Notes: generated from the sequence alone by a model not told the origin. A DNA stretch of 64,000 nucleotides from Methylococcus capsulatus str. Texas = ATCC 19069 (GCF_000424685.1 NZ_AUKJ01000006.1:1-64000); one strand, 5' to 3'; positions 43,591-54,507 are shown, counted from the first letter of the stretch. A program made the numbers and translations.

Positions 43591-45402
43591 TCACCCAATC
43601 TCTTCCAGACGGGCGATCAGCCCGGAATGGCGGCGGGTGCGGCGGCGGATGGCCTCCGCCAGCACCGGCGCGGCGCCGACGAGGGACACCGCGCGCCTGG
43701 CGCGGGTAATACCGGTGTAAACCAGCTCTCGGGTGAGGACCGGCGAGACACGGTCCGGCAACAGCAGCGCCACCTCGTCGAACTCCGATCCCTGCGATTT
43801 GTGCACGGTCAGGGCGAATGCGGTCTCGTGCTCGGGCAGCCTGGCCGGGGGGATGGCGCGGAATCCGCCGCCGGCATCGGGAAAATGCACCCGCAGTTCT
43901 CCGGAGGGGTCCGCCAGAACGATGCCGGTGTCGCCGTTGAACAGCTTCAGCACGTAGTCGTTGCGCAGAACCATCACTGGCCGACCGGGATACCATTCGG
44001 CCCGTTCGTCCGCTCCCAGACCGAGGCGGCGGCGAAATTCCCGGGCGATCAGCCGGTTGATCGCCTCCACCCCGCGCGGGGATTCGCGCACCGCGCACAG
44101 GATGCGGAAACGGTTGTAGGCGGCGAACACGGCTGCCGGCGCAGCCTGGCCGGATCGCATGACGTCCAGGTAATCCGCATAGCCCGCCAGCAGGGTCTCG
44201 ACCAGGCCGGCGCCGGGCGCGGCGGCCCCGTCCTCCTGCCAGATCACGCCACTCTCCCCGCCGGCCCGCAATTCCGCGATCACTGCATCCGCTTCGCCCG
44301 AGTTGACCCGCGCCGCCAGCCGCCCGATACCGGAATCGCTGCGGAAACGGTAGTTGCGGCTGAACCAGACCACACAATCCTCGAGCGGAGTGGAACGGAC
44401 GGGCGCGGCAGTGACGATGGCCGCCGGATCGGTCTGGGTCAGGGCTGCCAGACGCCCGATGACCGGTGGTGACAGCCGCGGATCGGCGCTGAGTTCGGCG
44501 AACACTGCCCCCGCCTCCACGGCGGCGAGCTGGTCCTTGTCGCCCAGCAGGATCAGCCGGCCGTCGACGGGCACCGCTTCGACCAGCCGGGTGGCCAGTC
44601 CCAGGTCGAGCATCGACGCCTCGTCGACCACCAGCACGTCGACGGCCAACGGATTCCCAGCATGATGGCGAAAATTTCCGCTGCCCGGAATCACGCCCAG
44701 CAGACGGTGAACGGTACTGGCGGCGTCCGGAAGTTTCTCCCTGAGAGACCGGGGCAGATGCGCCGCCCGCTCACGCAACGCATCCAGCATGCGGGCCGCG
44801 GCCTTGCCAGTGGGCGCGGCCAGGGCGATGCGGCAGTCCGGATTCTGGACGAGCAGACAGGCCAGCAGGTTCACCACCGTGGTGGTCTTGCCGGTGCCCG
44901 GCCCGCCGCTGATGACGGTGAGCCGGCCCAGCAGGGCCAGGGCGGCGGCGAGCTTCTGCCAGTCGGGGCCGCCGGATGCGGGAGGAAACAAAGCGTTCAA
45001 CTGCTCCCGCACCGCTTCCGACGGTGGCGTCAGACTGTCACGGCCGCGCGCCAGCCGCCGCAAAGCAGATGCCAGGCGACGCTCATAGTCGAAATAGCGG
45101 TAAAGATAGAGCCGCCCTTTGTCATCCAGGACCAGCGGGCGGGGTTCGCCCCCCGGCGTGCCGACCACGCCGGAACCAAGCAGCAGCGTCCGCAACAAGT
45201 CCGGGCCGTGCTGCGGGAAGTCTTCGGCCAATTCGGCCAGATCGGTGCAGACATGACCGTCGGTGGTGGCGAAACTGGCCAGGAAAGCGGCCCGCTCCAA
45301 CACCCCGGGCGCCGCCGGGTCCTTCGCCCAGCGCAGACAGCGACGGGCGAAGCCGGCGGCCAGCAGATGCTCGGAAGAGTAGCCGGATTCGCCGGCGCTC
45401 AT
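43591..45402 (-). CDS. recD: Exodeoxyribonuclease V subunit alpha (RecD helicase)
   Basis: 603 residues. It is the 5'-3' helicase of RecBCD. Walker A SGGPGTGKTTTVVNLLA near 170, DVLVVDEASMLDLGLAT as Walker B, and the C-terminal ALTVHKSQGSEFDEV and ELVYTGITRARR motifs are intact. It overlaps recB by four bases. Confidence 0.97.
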   Translation of the reverse strand: MSAGESGYSSEHLLAAGFARRCLRWAKDPAAPGVLERAAFLASFATTDGHVCTDLAELAEDFPQHGPDLLRTLLLGSGVVGTPGGEPRPLVLDDKGRLYLYRYFDYERRLASALRRLARGRDSLTPPSEAVREQLNALFPPASGGPDWQKLAAALALLGRLTVISGGPGTGKTTTVVNLLACLLVQNPDCRIALAAPTGKAAARMLDALRERAAHLPRSLREKLPDAASTVHRLLGVIPGSGNFRHHAGNPLAVDVLVVDEASMLDLGLATRLVEAVPVDGRLILLGDKDQLAAVEAGAVFAELSADPRLSPPVIGRLAALTQTDPAAIVTAAPVRSTPLEDCVVWFSRNYRFRSDSGIGRLAARVNSGEADAVIAELRAGGESGVIWQEDGAAAPGAGLVETLLAGYADYLDVMRSGQAAPAAVFAAYNRFRILCAVRESPRGVEAINRLIAREFRRRLGLGADERAEWYPGRPVMVLRNDYVLKLFNGDTGIVLADPSGELRVHFPDAGGGFRAIPPARLPEHETAFALTVHKSQGSEFDEVALLLPDRVSPVLTRELVYTGITRARRAVSLVGAAPVLAEAIRRRTRRHSGLIARLEEIG

Positions 45403-48400
45403 GCGCCTCGCCTCCCGCCGATCAAAGCATCCAGCGCGGCGATGCAGTCCTCAGCAGGCCGTTGGAAATAGACACCGGCCCCCCGCCAGGCCGGCCGCAC
45501 CCCGCGTACGAACAGGTAATACACGCCGCCAAAGTGGCTCGTGTAAGCATAGCCCGGCAGGCGGCGGGCGAGGTACCGGTCGAGCGCGACCGTATAGAGC
45601 AGATATTGCAGGTGATAACCCTCCGCGACCATGGTTTCCGCCAGCGCTGGCGGGCCGTAGTCCTCGCGCGTGTAGCCGAGATGGTTGGATTTCCAGTCCA
45701 ACAGGTAATAGCGGCCCCGGTGGCGAAACACCAGATCGATGGCGCCCTCCAGATAGCCACTCAGCAACCGGAAATCCAGCTTGCCCATGGCATAGCCATG
45801 ATCGCGCAGCAACGCATTCAGCCGCACCGGGTCCAGCCCCTCGGCCGGCAGGCGGAAGGCGAGCTCGCTCAGCCGCTGCCCCCGGCCTATGTCGCCCAGC
45901 CTCAAGCCGTCGCCCAGATCGGTGGCCAACACGTCGGCCAGGAGGCTCTTCAGCATGGCGGGAGCCGCCGTTTCCGAGCCCTGCGGCCGCAGCGCCAGGG
46001 CGCGGCCGATGGCATCGTCCCAGCCGGCGGGATCGGTGAAATCGGCCTGCTCGAACAGATGATGGATGCAGGTGCCGGCCGCAGCGCCGCGCGGAAAACG
46101 CAGGATGTCGTTCTCGGGCAGCGCTGCCGGCGGCGGCCCCAGGGCCGGCGCCAGGCTGAGGGCATCGTGGTCGCGCCCCTCCCCCCCGGCCTCCATGGCC
46201 CGGACCAAGGAGGTAAAGCTGCCCGTGGACCAGCCCGGAGGAATCCAGGCAGGCGGCGTCTGCGCCGCCAGCCGCTCGAGGCCGGACGAAGGTCCGGCCA
46301 TCGCCGGTACGACGATGGCCGGCATCGGCGCGACGCCGATCGCGTCCGGCAAAGCGCGCCAGCCGGCCTCGATATGCGCCGGATCGAGGCGGGTCTTGGC
46401 GTCCTGCCATTGCTCGGGACTGTGATCCTTCCCGCAGGCGAGCCAGTTGAGCATGCTGCGGGTGCTTTCACCACAAGACGCCGAAGCGTCCCTCTTGGTC
46501 CGGTAAACGCCGGCAAATAGATAACAGCGCTGCACCGCGCGGGTCAGGGCCACATAGATCAGGCGTAGGATCTCGGCGTCCTCTTCCTGCCGGCGCTGCC
46601 ACTTGATCCCGGGATCATTTTTGGCTTCCGGACGAAAATCCAGCACCGGGACACCGGATTCATCATGATATTCGATGCCCTCCTGCTTACCCCGTGCGCC
46701 GCGGTTCCCGTCCCACAAATAGGGGCAGAACACCACCGGATACTCCAAGCCCTTGGACTTGTGGATGGTGACGATCTGCACCAGATTCTGGTCGGACTCC
46801 AGTCGCAGCTGGGCGTCTTCCTGCGCCGCGCTGTCCCGCCTCCGGCTCTGCAGCCAGCGCAGCAGGGCATCGGGCGAAGTCAGTCCGGCCTGAGCCTGGT
46901 GCAGCAGCTCCCCCAGGTGCAACAGATTGGTCAGACGGCGCTCGCCATCGGGCTGGGCCAGCACCCGGCGGGCCACGCCCTCGTCGTGCAGAAGCCGCCG
47001 GTACATCGGCCCGAAGCCGCGCAGCTGCCACAGCTCGCGATATTCGCCGAAGCGCAGCATGATTTCCAGCAAACGGTCCTCGTCCGCCGAAATCCCGGCG
47101 ATCGTCAGCGCATCGCAGCCCATGATCTCCGTCGCCAGCGCGGCCCGCAGCAGGCGGTCTCGGCCGGGCTCGAGCACCGCCAGCAGGATGCGCTCGATTT
47201 CCTCCGCCTCGAGCGTGTGGAACACACTGGCCTGCGACAGCTCGACACTGCCCACCCCCAGCCTTGCCAGCGCCTGGCGGATAAGCCGGCCCTGGGCATG
47301 ACGGCGCACCAGCACCGCGATGTCCGATGCGCGCAGGGCCCGCTCGCCGAGCCGGATACGCCCCGCCATGCCTTCCTGGATCAGGCGGGCGATCTCGGCC
47401 GCCGTGGTGTCGGTACAGCGCCGCACGGCCTCCGTCCGCGGCAACCAGCCGCCCGCCTCGTCTCTCGGCAGCAGCCAGACCTGGAACGGCGAGCGCGGCT
47501 CGGTGACGTCGGTGAAAACCGGGCGCGGCTTCGCTCCTGGCCTGACCGGGCGGTACTCGAGGCCCTCGAGGAGGAAAGCACGGGGGTTGGCGCTGAACAA
47601 GGCGTTGCAGGCATCGATCACTTCCGTCACCGAACGCTGGTTTTCCACCAGGGTGTATTCGCGGTCGGCCTGGTGGCGTGCGCCGAGATAGGTGTAGAGA
47701 TCGGCGTTGCGGAAGCCGTAGATCGCCTGCTTGGGGTCGCCGACAAAGAACACCGGCCCGGACACCGCGCCTTCGGCCAGGTAGAGCGCCCGGAAGATGG
47801 CGAACTGCAGTGGATCGGTGTCCTGGAACTCGTCGATCAGCGCCACCGGATAACGGCTACGCAGGGCAGGAGCCAGCCAGGGATAGCACCCCGAAGTCAG
47901 GGCCTCGTGGACGTTCCACAGCATGTCGTCGAAACCGATGACCCGCCGCCGGCGTTTCTCCGCCCGCAGCGCCTCCGCGCCATGTTCGACGAGCTCCCGG
48001 AGCAGACCCACACGCGCGACCGCCAGGCGCCCCTGGATGCCATCTTTGAGCGCCAGCAAATTTTCGGCCGCATCGAAAAACGGATGGTAGGGCGTCGTGT
48101 TGCCCTTTTTCGTTCCCCCCTTCAGCATCGCTGCCCGGAACAGCTGGACCTTGTCCTCCACGGGCGCCAGCGGATCGTTCGTAGCGAACCACGCATCCCA
48201 GCCCTTCCGTGCCGTCTCGAGGGAGGCCGCTTTGTAGGATACGCCGTTGAGCTGATCGATCGCCTCTTCCAACAGCCGGACGATGCCGAACGCATCGGCC
48301 TGCCACAGCCGCCGTGCCTCACCGAACGCGGCCAGCAAAGCCTGCTCGTCCCGCTCATCCGGCGGCTCCACCGGCTCGGGCCAACGCCAGTCCGAGAGCG

Positions 48401-49001
48401 GCTTGGCCAGCGCGTGTCCGAGCAGACTGGCGTATTTCTCCGGATCGTCGCCGGCCTCCAGCAGATGGGCGATCATGGCCCGGCTCAAACCTCCGGCCGC
48501 GACCCGCCGGCGCCAGAAATCGTTGGCGACTTCCTGTGCCAGCATCGCGTCGTCCTGCACCAGTTCCAGGGCGAACGGAAGACCGGCGGCGAAAGGGGTA
48601 CCGGCCAGGGCGCGCTGGCAGAAGCCGTGGATGGTGAAGATCGCCGCCTCGTCGAAAGCCAGCAGCGCCCGCTCCAGCCGCTGCCGCAGCAGCGCCCGGT
48701 CGAACCCGCCTTCGAGCGCCGCCACCAGGCCAGTAACGAAAGGATCGGCGGCCCCGCCTCCTCCCCGCAAGTACACGAGGGTCTCGACGATCCGGCTGCG
48801 GATACGCTCGCGCAACTCGGCCGTCGCCGCATTGGTGAAGGTCACGACCAGGATGTTCTGGACCTCCCGCTCCTGCTCCAACAGCAGTCGCAGGTACAGA
48901 CCGCAGATGTTCCAGGTCTTGCCAGTGCCGGCGGAGGCCTCGATCAGGTTGACGCCCGCCAGCGGACAGCGGAATACGTCCAGGGGTCGTACCGCACTCA
49001 T
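45399..49001 (-). CDS. recB: Exodeoxyribonuclease V subunit beta (RecB)
   Basis: 1200 residues. The 3'-5' helicase and the only nuclease site of RecBCD. The N-terminal UvrD-type motor has NLIEASAGTGKTWNICGLYL (Walker A) and ALIDEFQDTDPLQF (Walker B), with TIHKSKGLEYPVVF further on. The C-terminal nuclease has GAIDLVFRHRGRYYLLDWKS, with the catalytic Asp and DxK. It overlaps recC and recD by four bases each. Confidence 0.97.
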   Translation of the reverse strand: MSAVRPLDVFRCPLAGVNLIEASAGTGKTWNICGLYLRLLLEQEREVQNILVVTFTNAATAELRERIRSRIVETLVYLRGGGGAADPFVTGLVAALEGGFDRALLRQRLERALLAFDEAAIFTIHGFCQRALAGTPFAAGLPFALELVQDDAMLAQEVANDFWRRRVAAGGLSRAMIAHLLEAGDDPEKYASLLGHALAKPLSDWRWPEPVEPPDERDEQALLAAFGEARRLWQADAFGIVRLLEEAIDQLNGVSYKAASLETARKGWDAWFATNDPLAPVEDKVQLFRAAMLKGGTKKGNTTPYHPFFDAAENLLALKDGIQGRLAVARVGLLRELVEHGAEALRAEKRRRRVIGFDDMLWNVHEALTSGCYPWLAPALRSRYPVALIDEFQDTDPLQFAIFRALYLAEGAVSGPVFFVGDPKQAIYGFRNADLYTYLGARHQADREYTLVENQRSVTEVIDACNALFSANPRAFLLEGLEYRPVRPGAKPRPVFTDVTEPRSPFQVWLLPRDEAGGWLPRTEAVRRCTDTTAAEIARLIQEGMAGRIRLGERALRASDIAVLVRRHAQGRLIRQALARLGVGSVELSQASVFHTLEAEEIERILLAVLEPGRDRLLRAALATEIMGCDALTIAGISADEDRLLEIMLRFGEYRELWQLRGFGPMYRRLLHDEGVARRVLAQPDGERRLTNLLHLGELLHQAQAGLTSPDALLRWLQSRRRDSAAQEDAQLRLESDQNLVQIVTIHKSKGLEYPVVFCPYLWDGNRGARGKQEGIEYHDESGVPVLDFRPEAKNDPGIKWQRRQEEDAEILRLIYVALTRAVQRCYLFAGVYRTKRDASASCGESTRSMLNWLACGKDHSPEQWQDAKTRLDPAHIEAGWRALPDAIGVAPMPAIVVPAMAGPSSGLERLAAQTPPAWIPPGWSTGSFTSLVRAMEAGGEGRDHDALSLAPALGPPPAALPENDILRFPRGAAAGTCIHHLFEQADFTDPAGWDDAIGRALALRPQGSETAAPAMLKSLLADVLATDLGDGLRLGDIGRGQRLSELAFRLPAEGLDPVRLNALLRDHGYAMGKLDFRLLSGYLEGAIDLVFRHRGRYYLLDWKSNHLGYTREDYGPPALAETMVAEGYHLQYLLYTVALDRYLARRLPGYAYTSHFGGVYYLFVRGVRPAWRGAGVYFQRPAEDCIAALDALIGGRRGA

Positions 49002-52000
49002 GCTATGCGCCCGTCTTCCAGATGATCCAGTAGCGGACCGAACACCGTTCGGACCGTGCGGAAGAACGCACCGTCCAGTGGATCGGCCTGCCCCCTCAGC
49101 GCCTGGCGGTAGGCGAGGTCTTCGGATTCGCCGCGGCGGTCACCGGAACCCTCCCAGCGCTTCCGCGCCTGCCGCTCGGCAGCCTGGGATCCGCCCTGTT
49201 TCAGCCCCAAGGCACAGGCCCAGGCGCTCCTGGGGAAGAAATGCAGCGGCAAGCGGAGTCCCTCCCGGTACAGCGCCACCAGTTCGCGCAATCGTTCCTG
49301 GGCTGCGGCCACCGGCCGGAACCGGTATTCGCCGTCCCGTGAGATCCAGGTCGTGGTCGGCTCCACCCCGCGGACCGCCAACGCATTCAGGAACAGATGA
49401 TCCAGCCAGCCGGACATATAATCCACCGGCCGGGTGTCGTCGTAGCGCCAGCGCACCAGCCCGCGCCGCCACACCTGACCGAGCGTGCCGCTCAAAGTCC
49501 AGGTTTCGCCCTCGATCTGGAAAGCCAGCCTACCCGGCAGCGGCTGCAGCGGCTCCTCCTGCGTCTGTCCGGCGATCCGCTCCGCGTACTCCCGTATCCG
49601 CGTCAACTCCCCTTTGAGCAACAGTTCACCGAGCTGCCCCTGCGGAAACTCGATCCCCGCCCGCGCCACGGCCTCGACCGCCTCCTCCGTGGCAGCGGAC
49701 AGCATCAGCGGCAGCAGCCGCTCGGCGACCTCGCTCCGGGCGAAGTAAGCGGGAAGGAACGGCTCGTCGTCGGCCAGCTCCGCCTCGCCCTCGGCCAGGG
49801 TCAACCCCAGGCGTTGCTCCAGCAGATAGCGGCAGGGGTTGCGGAAGAAGCGCTTCAAGACGTCCAGGTTCGGCTCACGCCATTCCGGCTCCGGTGCGGC
49901 CATTGGGGCGGGGAAGAAAGGGGCATGTTCGAAGTCCGGATCATTCTGCTCCTCCTCGGCGATTGGCCCCGCTGGACCGTGGTCCGCCCGCTCCCTCTCG
50001 GCAAGGGTGGCGGAACATTCTTCAGGCTCTCGCGAGAGGGATTCACAAGCCCTCACCCCCTCCCCCGAAGGACGACGGGAACGAGCGGCCCGCAAAGCTT
50101 CGCAATATTCCGAATTGAAACTGACCAGTCGCGGATCCTTTGCCACGGCGGCATCGAAATACACGGGCGAGAACGCCTGCAGCGGATGCTCCACCACCAG
50201 CCGGCGCCGCGCCTCCTCCGGACTCTCTCCCGCAGCGGCCACCAACGGAAGCAGGTAGTCCAGCAATTCCGACAGCAGTGTCGACGGCGGCAGGGGGGCG
50301 TTGTCGCGCACGCTACGGCCGGTATAGCTCAGATACAGCCGCTCGCGGGCCGCCAGCAGCAGGTCGAGAAACAGGTTGCGCTCGTCGTACCGTCGCTGGC
50401 GGTCACCGCGACGCGGGGCCTGGGCGATCAAATCGAATTCCGCAGGCCGGTCCGGATGGGGAAACTCGCCGTCATTCAGGCCGATGACACACACCACCCG
50501 GTAAGGCAGGCTGCGCAGACTGGCCATGGCGGTAAAGGTCAGCCGACCGGAAGGAGTCCCACCCCGGGCTGGATCGTCCAGCAGCGATTCCAGAGCAACC
50601 CGCACCACTTCAGGCTCGATCGTCCCGGTTACGGCGGCCTCGCCCCAATGCCGGCTCAGCGCGGCGATGGCTTCGCGGACCTCCTGGAGATCAGGAACGG
50701 TTTCGGGCGTCTCCATCAGGAAGGCCCCGACCACCGCGTTCAGCCGCTCGCCCCAGGTCTGGGCCGTCGCCGGCATGCTCCAGACGCGATGCCAATGAGT
50801 CAGCAGATCGACGAAATGGGCGAATCCGCCCAGTGCCAGCGCTTCCGAACCCTCAGGGCTGCCCGCCGGCAGGCGACCATCGAACTGCACCGGAACGTCC
50901 CCCAGTGCATAGCCCAGAAACAGCCGGTCGAGGCCGTCGCAGAAGCTATGCCGCTCCACCTCCGGCAGCCCCACCGCCTTCCGGTGCGCGCCATTCAGCC
51001 CCCACCGGATTCCTGCCGCCTGGAACCAATCGTGGATGCACTCCAGATCGTCCAGCCCCAGACCGAAGCGGGCATGCACCAACGGGCGCTGCAAAAACTC
51101 ATACACCGCGCTGGCCTTGCAGCGGGACGCAAACAGTCCGAGCAGGGTCAGCAATGCGGCGGCCGCCGGATTCGCCACCGTCCTGCGCAAACCGGTGATG
51201 GCATAAGGAATCCGCCGCGCTGCCGGCGCCGTGCCGAACACCGCGTCGATCAAAGGCGCAGCCTCCTCCAGCCGGGGCATCACGACCAGGATATCCGAGA
51301 CCTTGGGTGCATCGGGCCGGGCCAGCAGCGCCAGCAACTGGTCGTGCAGCACCTCCAGCTCCCGCACCAGCGAATGGCAGACATGAACCTCGATGCTGCG
51401 ATCCCCCGCCACAGACGCGCAACAGCCCGGCTCGGGATCGCGCAGATCGAGGATGGCCTCCTGCACCGCCGCCAGCAGGCTGATCCGGGCCGGCGGCTCG
51501 AACTGGGCATCATCGATCACCGCCCCTTCCGCCTTGTCGAACAGCAGGTCGATGTGCGCCTGGGTCTGCTGTCCCCAGTTCGCCAGCAGGCGGTTACCGG
51601 TCTCGCGGTACAGCGCATCACCCCGAACCTCCAGATAGTTCAGCCGCCTGGGATCGACGATGTCGAACCAATACTCCCGGCAAGGGTTCAGCACGTACAA
51701 ATGTAGCTCGGTCCAGCGCGCCAGCTTGCCGAGGATGTCCAGATACAACGGGGGGATGGTCGGCAGGCAGAACAGATGAGCCCGCGCCGGCAGCCCGGCC
51801 CGCCGTGTCGCCTCCGGCCCCATGGCTTCTACCGCCCGGAAGAATGCCGCCGAGGGGTGTTCACGCCGCACCTCCAGCTCATCTACCAGCGTACGCCAAA
51901 GCGCCGCCTGCCATGCCTCGTCTTCCCGGCTCGCCTCCGGCAATCCGGAAGCCGGCCCGCCTTCCAGCCAGGCCGCCAGCCAGTCCGGGCGGTAGGTGAG

Positions 52001-52435
52001 GTACTGTTCCAGCAAATGCGCCACCCGCTGCGCCAGATCGAAGCGCATCGCCCCGTCGGCCCGCGCCAGATAAGACTTCAGCCGCGGATGCGCCGACACC
52101 AGGGCTTCCTCGCCCAACATCCGGAACACCCGCCAAGTCAGGGTGGCCGGCGCGAACGGCGAGGATGCCCCCACCTCGATCACCTGCCCGATCTGCACCC
52201 ACAGCCAGTGCGCCAGATAGCTGAACTCCACGTTTGCGCACACCCCGAAGCGATCCGCATGATCCAGCTCCAGCCGGCGCCGGACCGCCAGGCTGGGGAC
52301 GATGACTTGCTCCGCCACGAACGGATCGGCCGGTCCTTGCGCCAGATCGTCGAACAGGCGCTGAGTCAGGATTTCGAAGCGGTTGGAGAAAAAGATGTTG
52401 AGGGGGGATGGCAAGGATGGGTCCTCGAAATCCAC
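48998..52435 (-). CDS. recC: Exodeoxyribonuclease V subunit gamma (RecC)
   Basis: 1145 residues from a GTG at 52435. It is the Chi-recognising scaffold of RecBCD with inactive helicase and nuclease folds. The N-terminus (LNIFFSNRFEILTQRLFDDL) and VPSLAVRRRLELDHADRFG are typical. An insertion of about 60 residues rich in Glu, Arg and Ser near the C-terminal third (SRRPSGEGVRACESLSREPE...) looks like a disordered linker. It is first in the recC-recB-recD operon, without the ptrA gene found in E. coli. Confidence 0.96.
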   Translation of the reverse strand: MDFEDPSLPSPLNIFFSNRFEILTQRLFDDLAQGPADPFVAEQVIVPSLAVRRRLELDHADRFGVCANVEFSYLAHWLWVQIGQVIEVGASSPFAPATLTWRVFRMLGEEALVSAHPRLKSYLARADGAMRFDLAQRVAHLLEQYLTYRPDWLAAWLEGGPASGLPEASREDEAWQAALWRTLVDELEVRREHPSAAFFRAVEAMGPEATRRAGLPARAHLFCLPTIPPLYLDILGKLARWTELHLYVLNPCREYWFDIVDPRRLNYLEVRGDALYRETGNRLLANWGQQTQAHIDLLFDKAEGAVIDDAQFEPPARISLLAAVQEAILDLRDPEPGCCASVAGDRSIEVHVCHSLVRELEVLHDQLLALLARPDAPKVSDILVVMPRLEEAAPLIDAVFGTAPAARRIPYAITGLRRTVANPAAAALLTLLGLFASRCKASAVYEFLQRPLVHARFGLGLDDLECIHDWFQAAGIRWGLNGAHRKAVGLPEVERHSFCDGLDRLFLGYALGDVPVQFDGRLPAGSPEGSEALALGGFAHFVDLLTHWHRVWSMPATAQTWGERLNAVVGAFLMETPETVPDLQEVREAIAALSRHWGEAAVTGTIEPEVVRVALESLLDDPARGGTPSGRLTFTAMASLRSLPYRVVCVIGLNDGEFPHPDRPAEFDLIAQAPRRGDRQRRYDERNLFLDLLLAARERLYLSYTGRSVRDNAPLPPSTLLSELLDYLLPLVAAAGESPEEARRRLVVEHPLQAFSPVYFDAAVAKDPRLVSFNSEYCEALRAARSRRPSGEGVRACESLSREPEECSATLAERERADHGPAGPIAEEEQNDPDFEHAPFFPAPMAAPEPEWREPNLDVLKRFFRNPCRYLLEQRLGLTLAEGEAELADDEPFLPAYFARSEVAERLLPLMLSAATEEAVEAVARAGIEFPQGQLGELLLKGELTRIREYAERIAGQTQEEPLQPLPGRLAFQIEGETWTLSGTLGQVWRRGLVRWRYDDTRPVDYMSGWLDHLFLNALAVRGVEPTTTWISRDGEYRFRPVAAAQERLRELVALYREGLRLPLHFFPRSAWACALGLKQGGSQAAERQARKRWEGSGDRRGESEDLAYRQALRGQADPLDGAFFRTVRTVFGPLLDHLEDGRIA

Positions 52436-52539
52436 GAAAACTCGGACTCTGCCAAAAGCAATGCAAAGGATCCTCTGAACAAAGCCGAATCAGCCGGCAA
52501 AAACAGATCCCGCAGACAATCGGGCTTTGAAAATGGGTG

Positions 52540-52890
52540 AAGGATACCGAAAATCCGTGCCTACCGTGGCGAATTCGGTTCGATCACCGCCAGCAGCCCC
52601 TACGACGCCGCCGCCTGCGCCCTCTCGGCCCGGAACTTCTCCCGCCGGGTCTACGTCTTCTTCCCGTCGAACACCAAGACGGCGAAGGGGTCTGTTTCAC
52701 GGCGGCACCGCGTTCGTGGGGGCCGGACAGGATCGGCTCACCCGCACCGCGTTCGTTCAGAGGCTCCCTACCGGGAGGCGTTCCATCGAGCTTATCGCAG
52801 AAACGATACAGCAACACTCGACATCGCCATGCTCCGGCAGCCCGGCGTGAATCCCCGGCTTTCGGGGAGACTCGAACGCTCGAGAAGATG
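52540..52890 (+). other. Unassigned open frame without a start codon, possible gene fragment
   Basis: Between recC and queA about 590 bases carry no intact gene. One forward frame stays open from a stop near 52540 to 52890 and its first part (RAYRGEFGSITASSPYDAAA, then ALSARNFSRRVYVFFPSNTK) has protein-like composition, while the rest looks random. It has no start codon at the front. I do not recognise it. It could be the 3' or internal scrap of a gene disrupted by the adjoining IS3 remnant. Confidence 0.3.
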
Positions 52891-52995
52891 AGGCGATGTA
52901 AAGAGTCAACGAAGTTCTCGCCCGAAGTCTGCGAACGTGCCGTTCTCGCGGTCGACGAACGCCGGAGTCGAAAGCGACGGCCTGCCCACGTCTGA
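52888..52995 (+). pseudogene. IS3-family orfA remnant, N-terminus only
   Basis: The frame from ATG 52888 reads CKESTKFSPEVCERAVLAVD before it degenerates and stops. STKFSPEVRERAVxxV is the stereotyped N-terminus of the IS3 (IS407-type) OrfA helix-turn-helix protein. The rest of the element is missing. The fragment ends 28 bases before queA. Confidence 0.6.
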
Positions 52996-53023
52996 CCCCG
53001 GGGAATTCTGCTAACATGGACCG

Positions 53024-54067
53024 ATGTTGAAAAGCGAGTTCCATTACGATCTGCCTCAAAATCTGATCGCCCAGTCGCCGCTGCCGGAGCGCTCCGCCAG
53101 CCGTCTGCTTTGTCTCGATGGCGCAACCGGCGCTCTGGAAGACAAATCCTTCCGTGACATCGAGAAGCTCCTGCGCCCGGGCGACCTTCTCGTATTCAAC
53201 GATACCCGTGTGCTCCCCGCGCGCCTTTTCGGCCGCAAGGAAACCGGCGGTGCCGTGGAGATACTGCTGGAACGGCTCCTCGGGGAACGGCTCATGCTCG
53301 CCCATGTGCGGGCCAGCAAAGCGCCCAGGCCAGGAACCTGGCTCGCCTTGGAAGCAGAGCATCGGGTCAGGGTGGTCGAGCGTGATGGCGATCTGTTCCT
53401 TCTCGAGCTGGCGGGCGAGGAACCGCTCCAGACCGTGCTCGAACAGATCGGTCACATGCCGCTCCCGCCCTATATCACTCGCCCCGACACCTCCGCCGAC
53501 CTGGAGCGCTACCAGACGGTGTATGCGACAAGACCGGGGGCAGTGGCCGCCCCTACGGCCGGTCTGCATTTCGATACGGAACTGCTGGAAAGGCTCCGAG
53601 GGGCCGGGATAGACATGGCTCGGGTGACTCTCCATGTCGGCGCCGGTACCTTCCAGCCCGTGCGCACCGAAAATCTCGAGGATCACCGCATGCACGCCGA
53701 GTATTGCGAAGTCGGGCCCGAGGTGGTGAAAGCCGTGGAGCGCGCCCGCGGCCGAGGCGGACGGGTAGTCGCAGTCGGTACCACCTCGATGCGCAGTCTG
53801 GAAACGGCGGCGAGCGGCGGGAGCCTTCGGACCTTTTCCGGCGAGACCCGCCTGTTCATCAAACCGGGGTTCCGGTTCAACTGCGTCGACGCGCTCGTCA
53901 CCAACTTCCACCTCCCGGAATCGACCCTGCTCGTCCTGGTCTGCGCCTTCGCAGGCCGTCGCGAAACGCTCGCCGCTTACCGCCACGCGATCGCACAGGC
54001 ATACCGTTTTTTCAGCTACGGCGATGCGATGTTCGTGACGCCGAATGAGCCGGCGGCGAATCGATGA
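53024..54067 (+). CDS. queA: S-adenosylmethionine:tRNA ribosyltransferase-isomerase
   Basis: 347 residues. It transfers and isomerises the ribosyl part of SAM to preQ1 in tRNA, giving epoxyqueuosine. Family motifs are present: [51 protein letters not shown] and [18 protein letters not shown]. tgt, the preceding queuosine step, is 5 kb away on the other strand. It is the first gene of a chain with overlapping stops and starts. Confidence 0.97.
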   Translation: MLKSEFHYDLPQNLIAQSPLPERSASRLLCLDGATGALEDKSFRDIEKLLRPGDLLVFNDTRVLPARLFGRKETGGAVEILLERLLGERLMLAHVRASKAPRPGTWLALEAEHRVRVVERDGDLFLLELAGEEPLQTVLEQIGHMPLPPYITRPDTSADLERYQTVYATRPGAVAAPTAGLHFDTELLERLRGAGIDMARVTLHVGAGTFQPVRTENLEDHRMHAEYCEVGPEVVKAVERARGRGGRVVAVGTTSMRSLETAASGGSLRTFSGETRLFIKPGFRFNCVDALVTNFHLPESTLLVLVCAFAGRRETLAAYRHAIAQAYRFFSYGDAMFVTPNEPAANR

Positions 54068-54507
54068 AGCCCGAATCCACACCGGATTTCATCCTGCACC
54101 AACGACTGGTCCAGGACTGCTTTCCCCTCGGCCGCTTCCCGCTCTGCCGCCTCTTGCTGATGAATGACAGCAGCCATCCCTGGTTCATCCTGGTGCCAGA
54201 GCGCGCCGGAGTCCGGGAAATTCACCAGCTCAGCGCGCCGGACCGTGCCCAACTCTGGGAGGAATCGGCCGGACTGTCCACCCTGCTGGCCGACATTTAC
54301 CGGGCGGACAAACTCAACGTCGCCGCAATCGGCAATCTGGTTCCGCAGCTGCACCTTCATCACATCGTGCGATACCGGGACGACCGCGCCTGGCCGGGCG
54401 TGGTATGGGGCCGTTTCGATCCCGTGCCCTACACCGATCCCTTCGATGGCAGACTGCGGCAACTGCTGGAACGGTTGCCCCGGTTCGAGGCGAATCCGCT
54501 GCCGTGA
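54064..54507 (+). CDS. HIT-family protein
   Basis: 147 residues. The HIT motif is [13 protein letters not shown] near 98-110, with [12 protein letters not shown] before it and WPGVVWG after it, the pattern of proteobacterial HIT hydrolases acting on dinucleoside polyphosphates or nucleotide conjugates. The start overlaps the queA stop (ATGA), and its own stop overlaps the next gene, so the three are translationally linked. The substrate is unknown. Confidence 0.9.
   Translation: MKPESTPDFILHQRLVQDCFPLGRFPLCRLLLMNDSSHPWFILVPERAGVREIHQLSAPDRAQLWEESAGLSTLLADIYRADKLNVAAIGNLVPQLHLHHIVRYRDDRAWPGVVWGRFDPVPYTDPFDGRLRQLLERLPRFEANPLP

Noticed and set aside
52757-54082. 441-codon minus-strand frame across queA
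   Set aside because: Shadow of queA with no family motifs.
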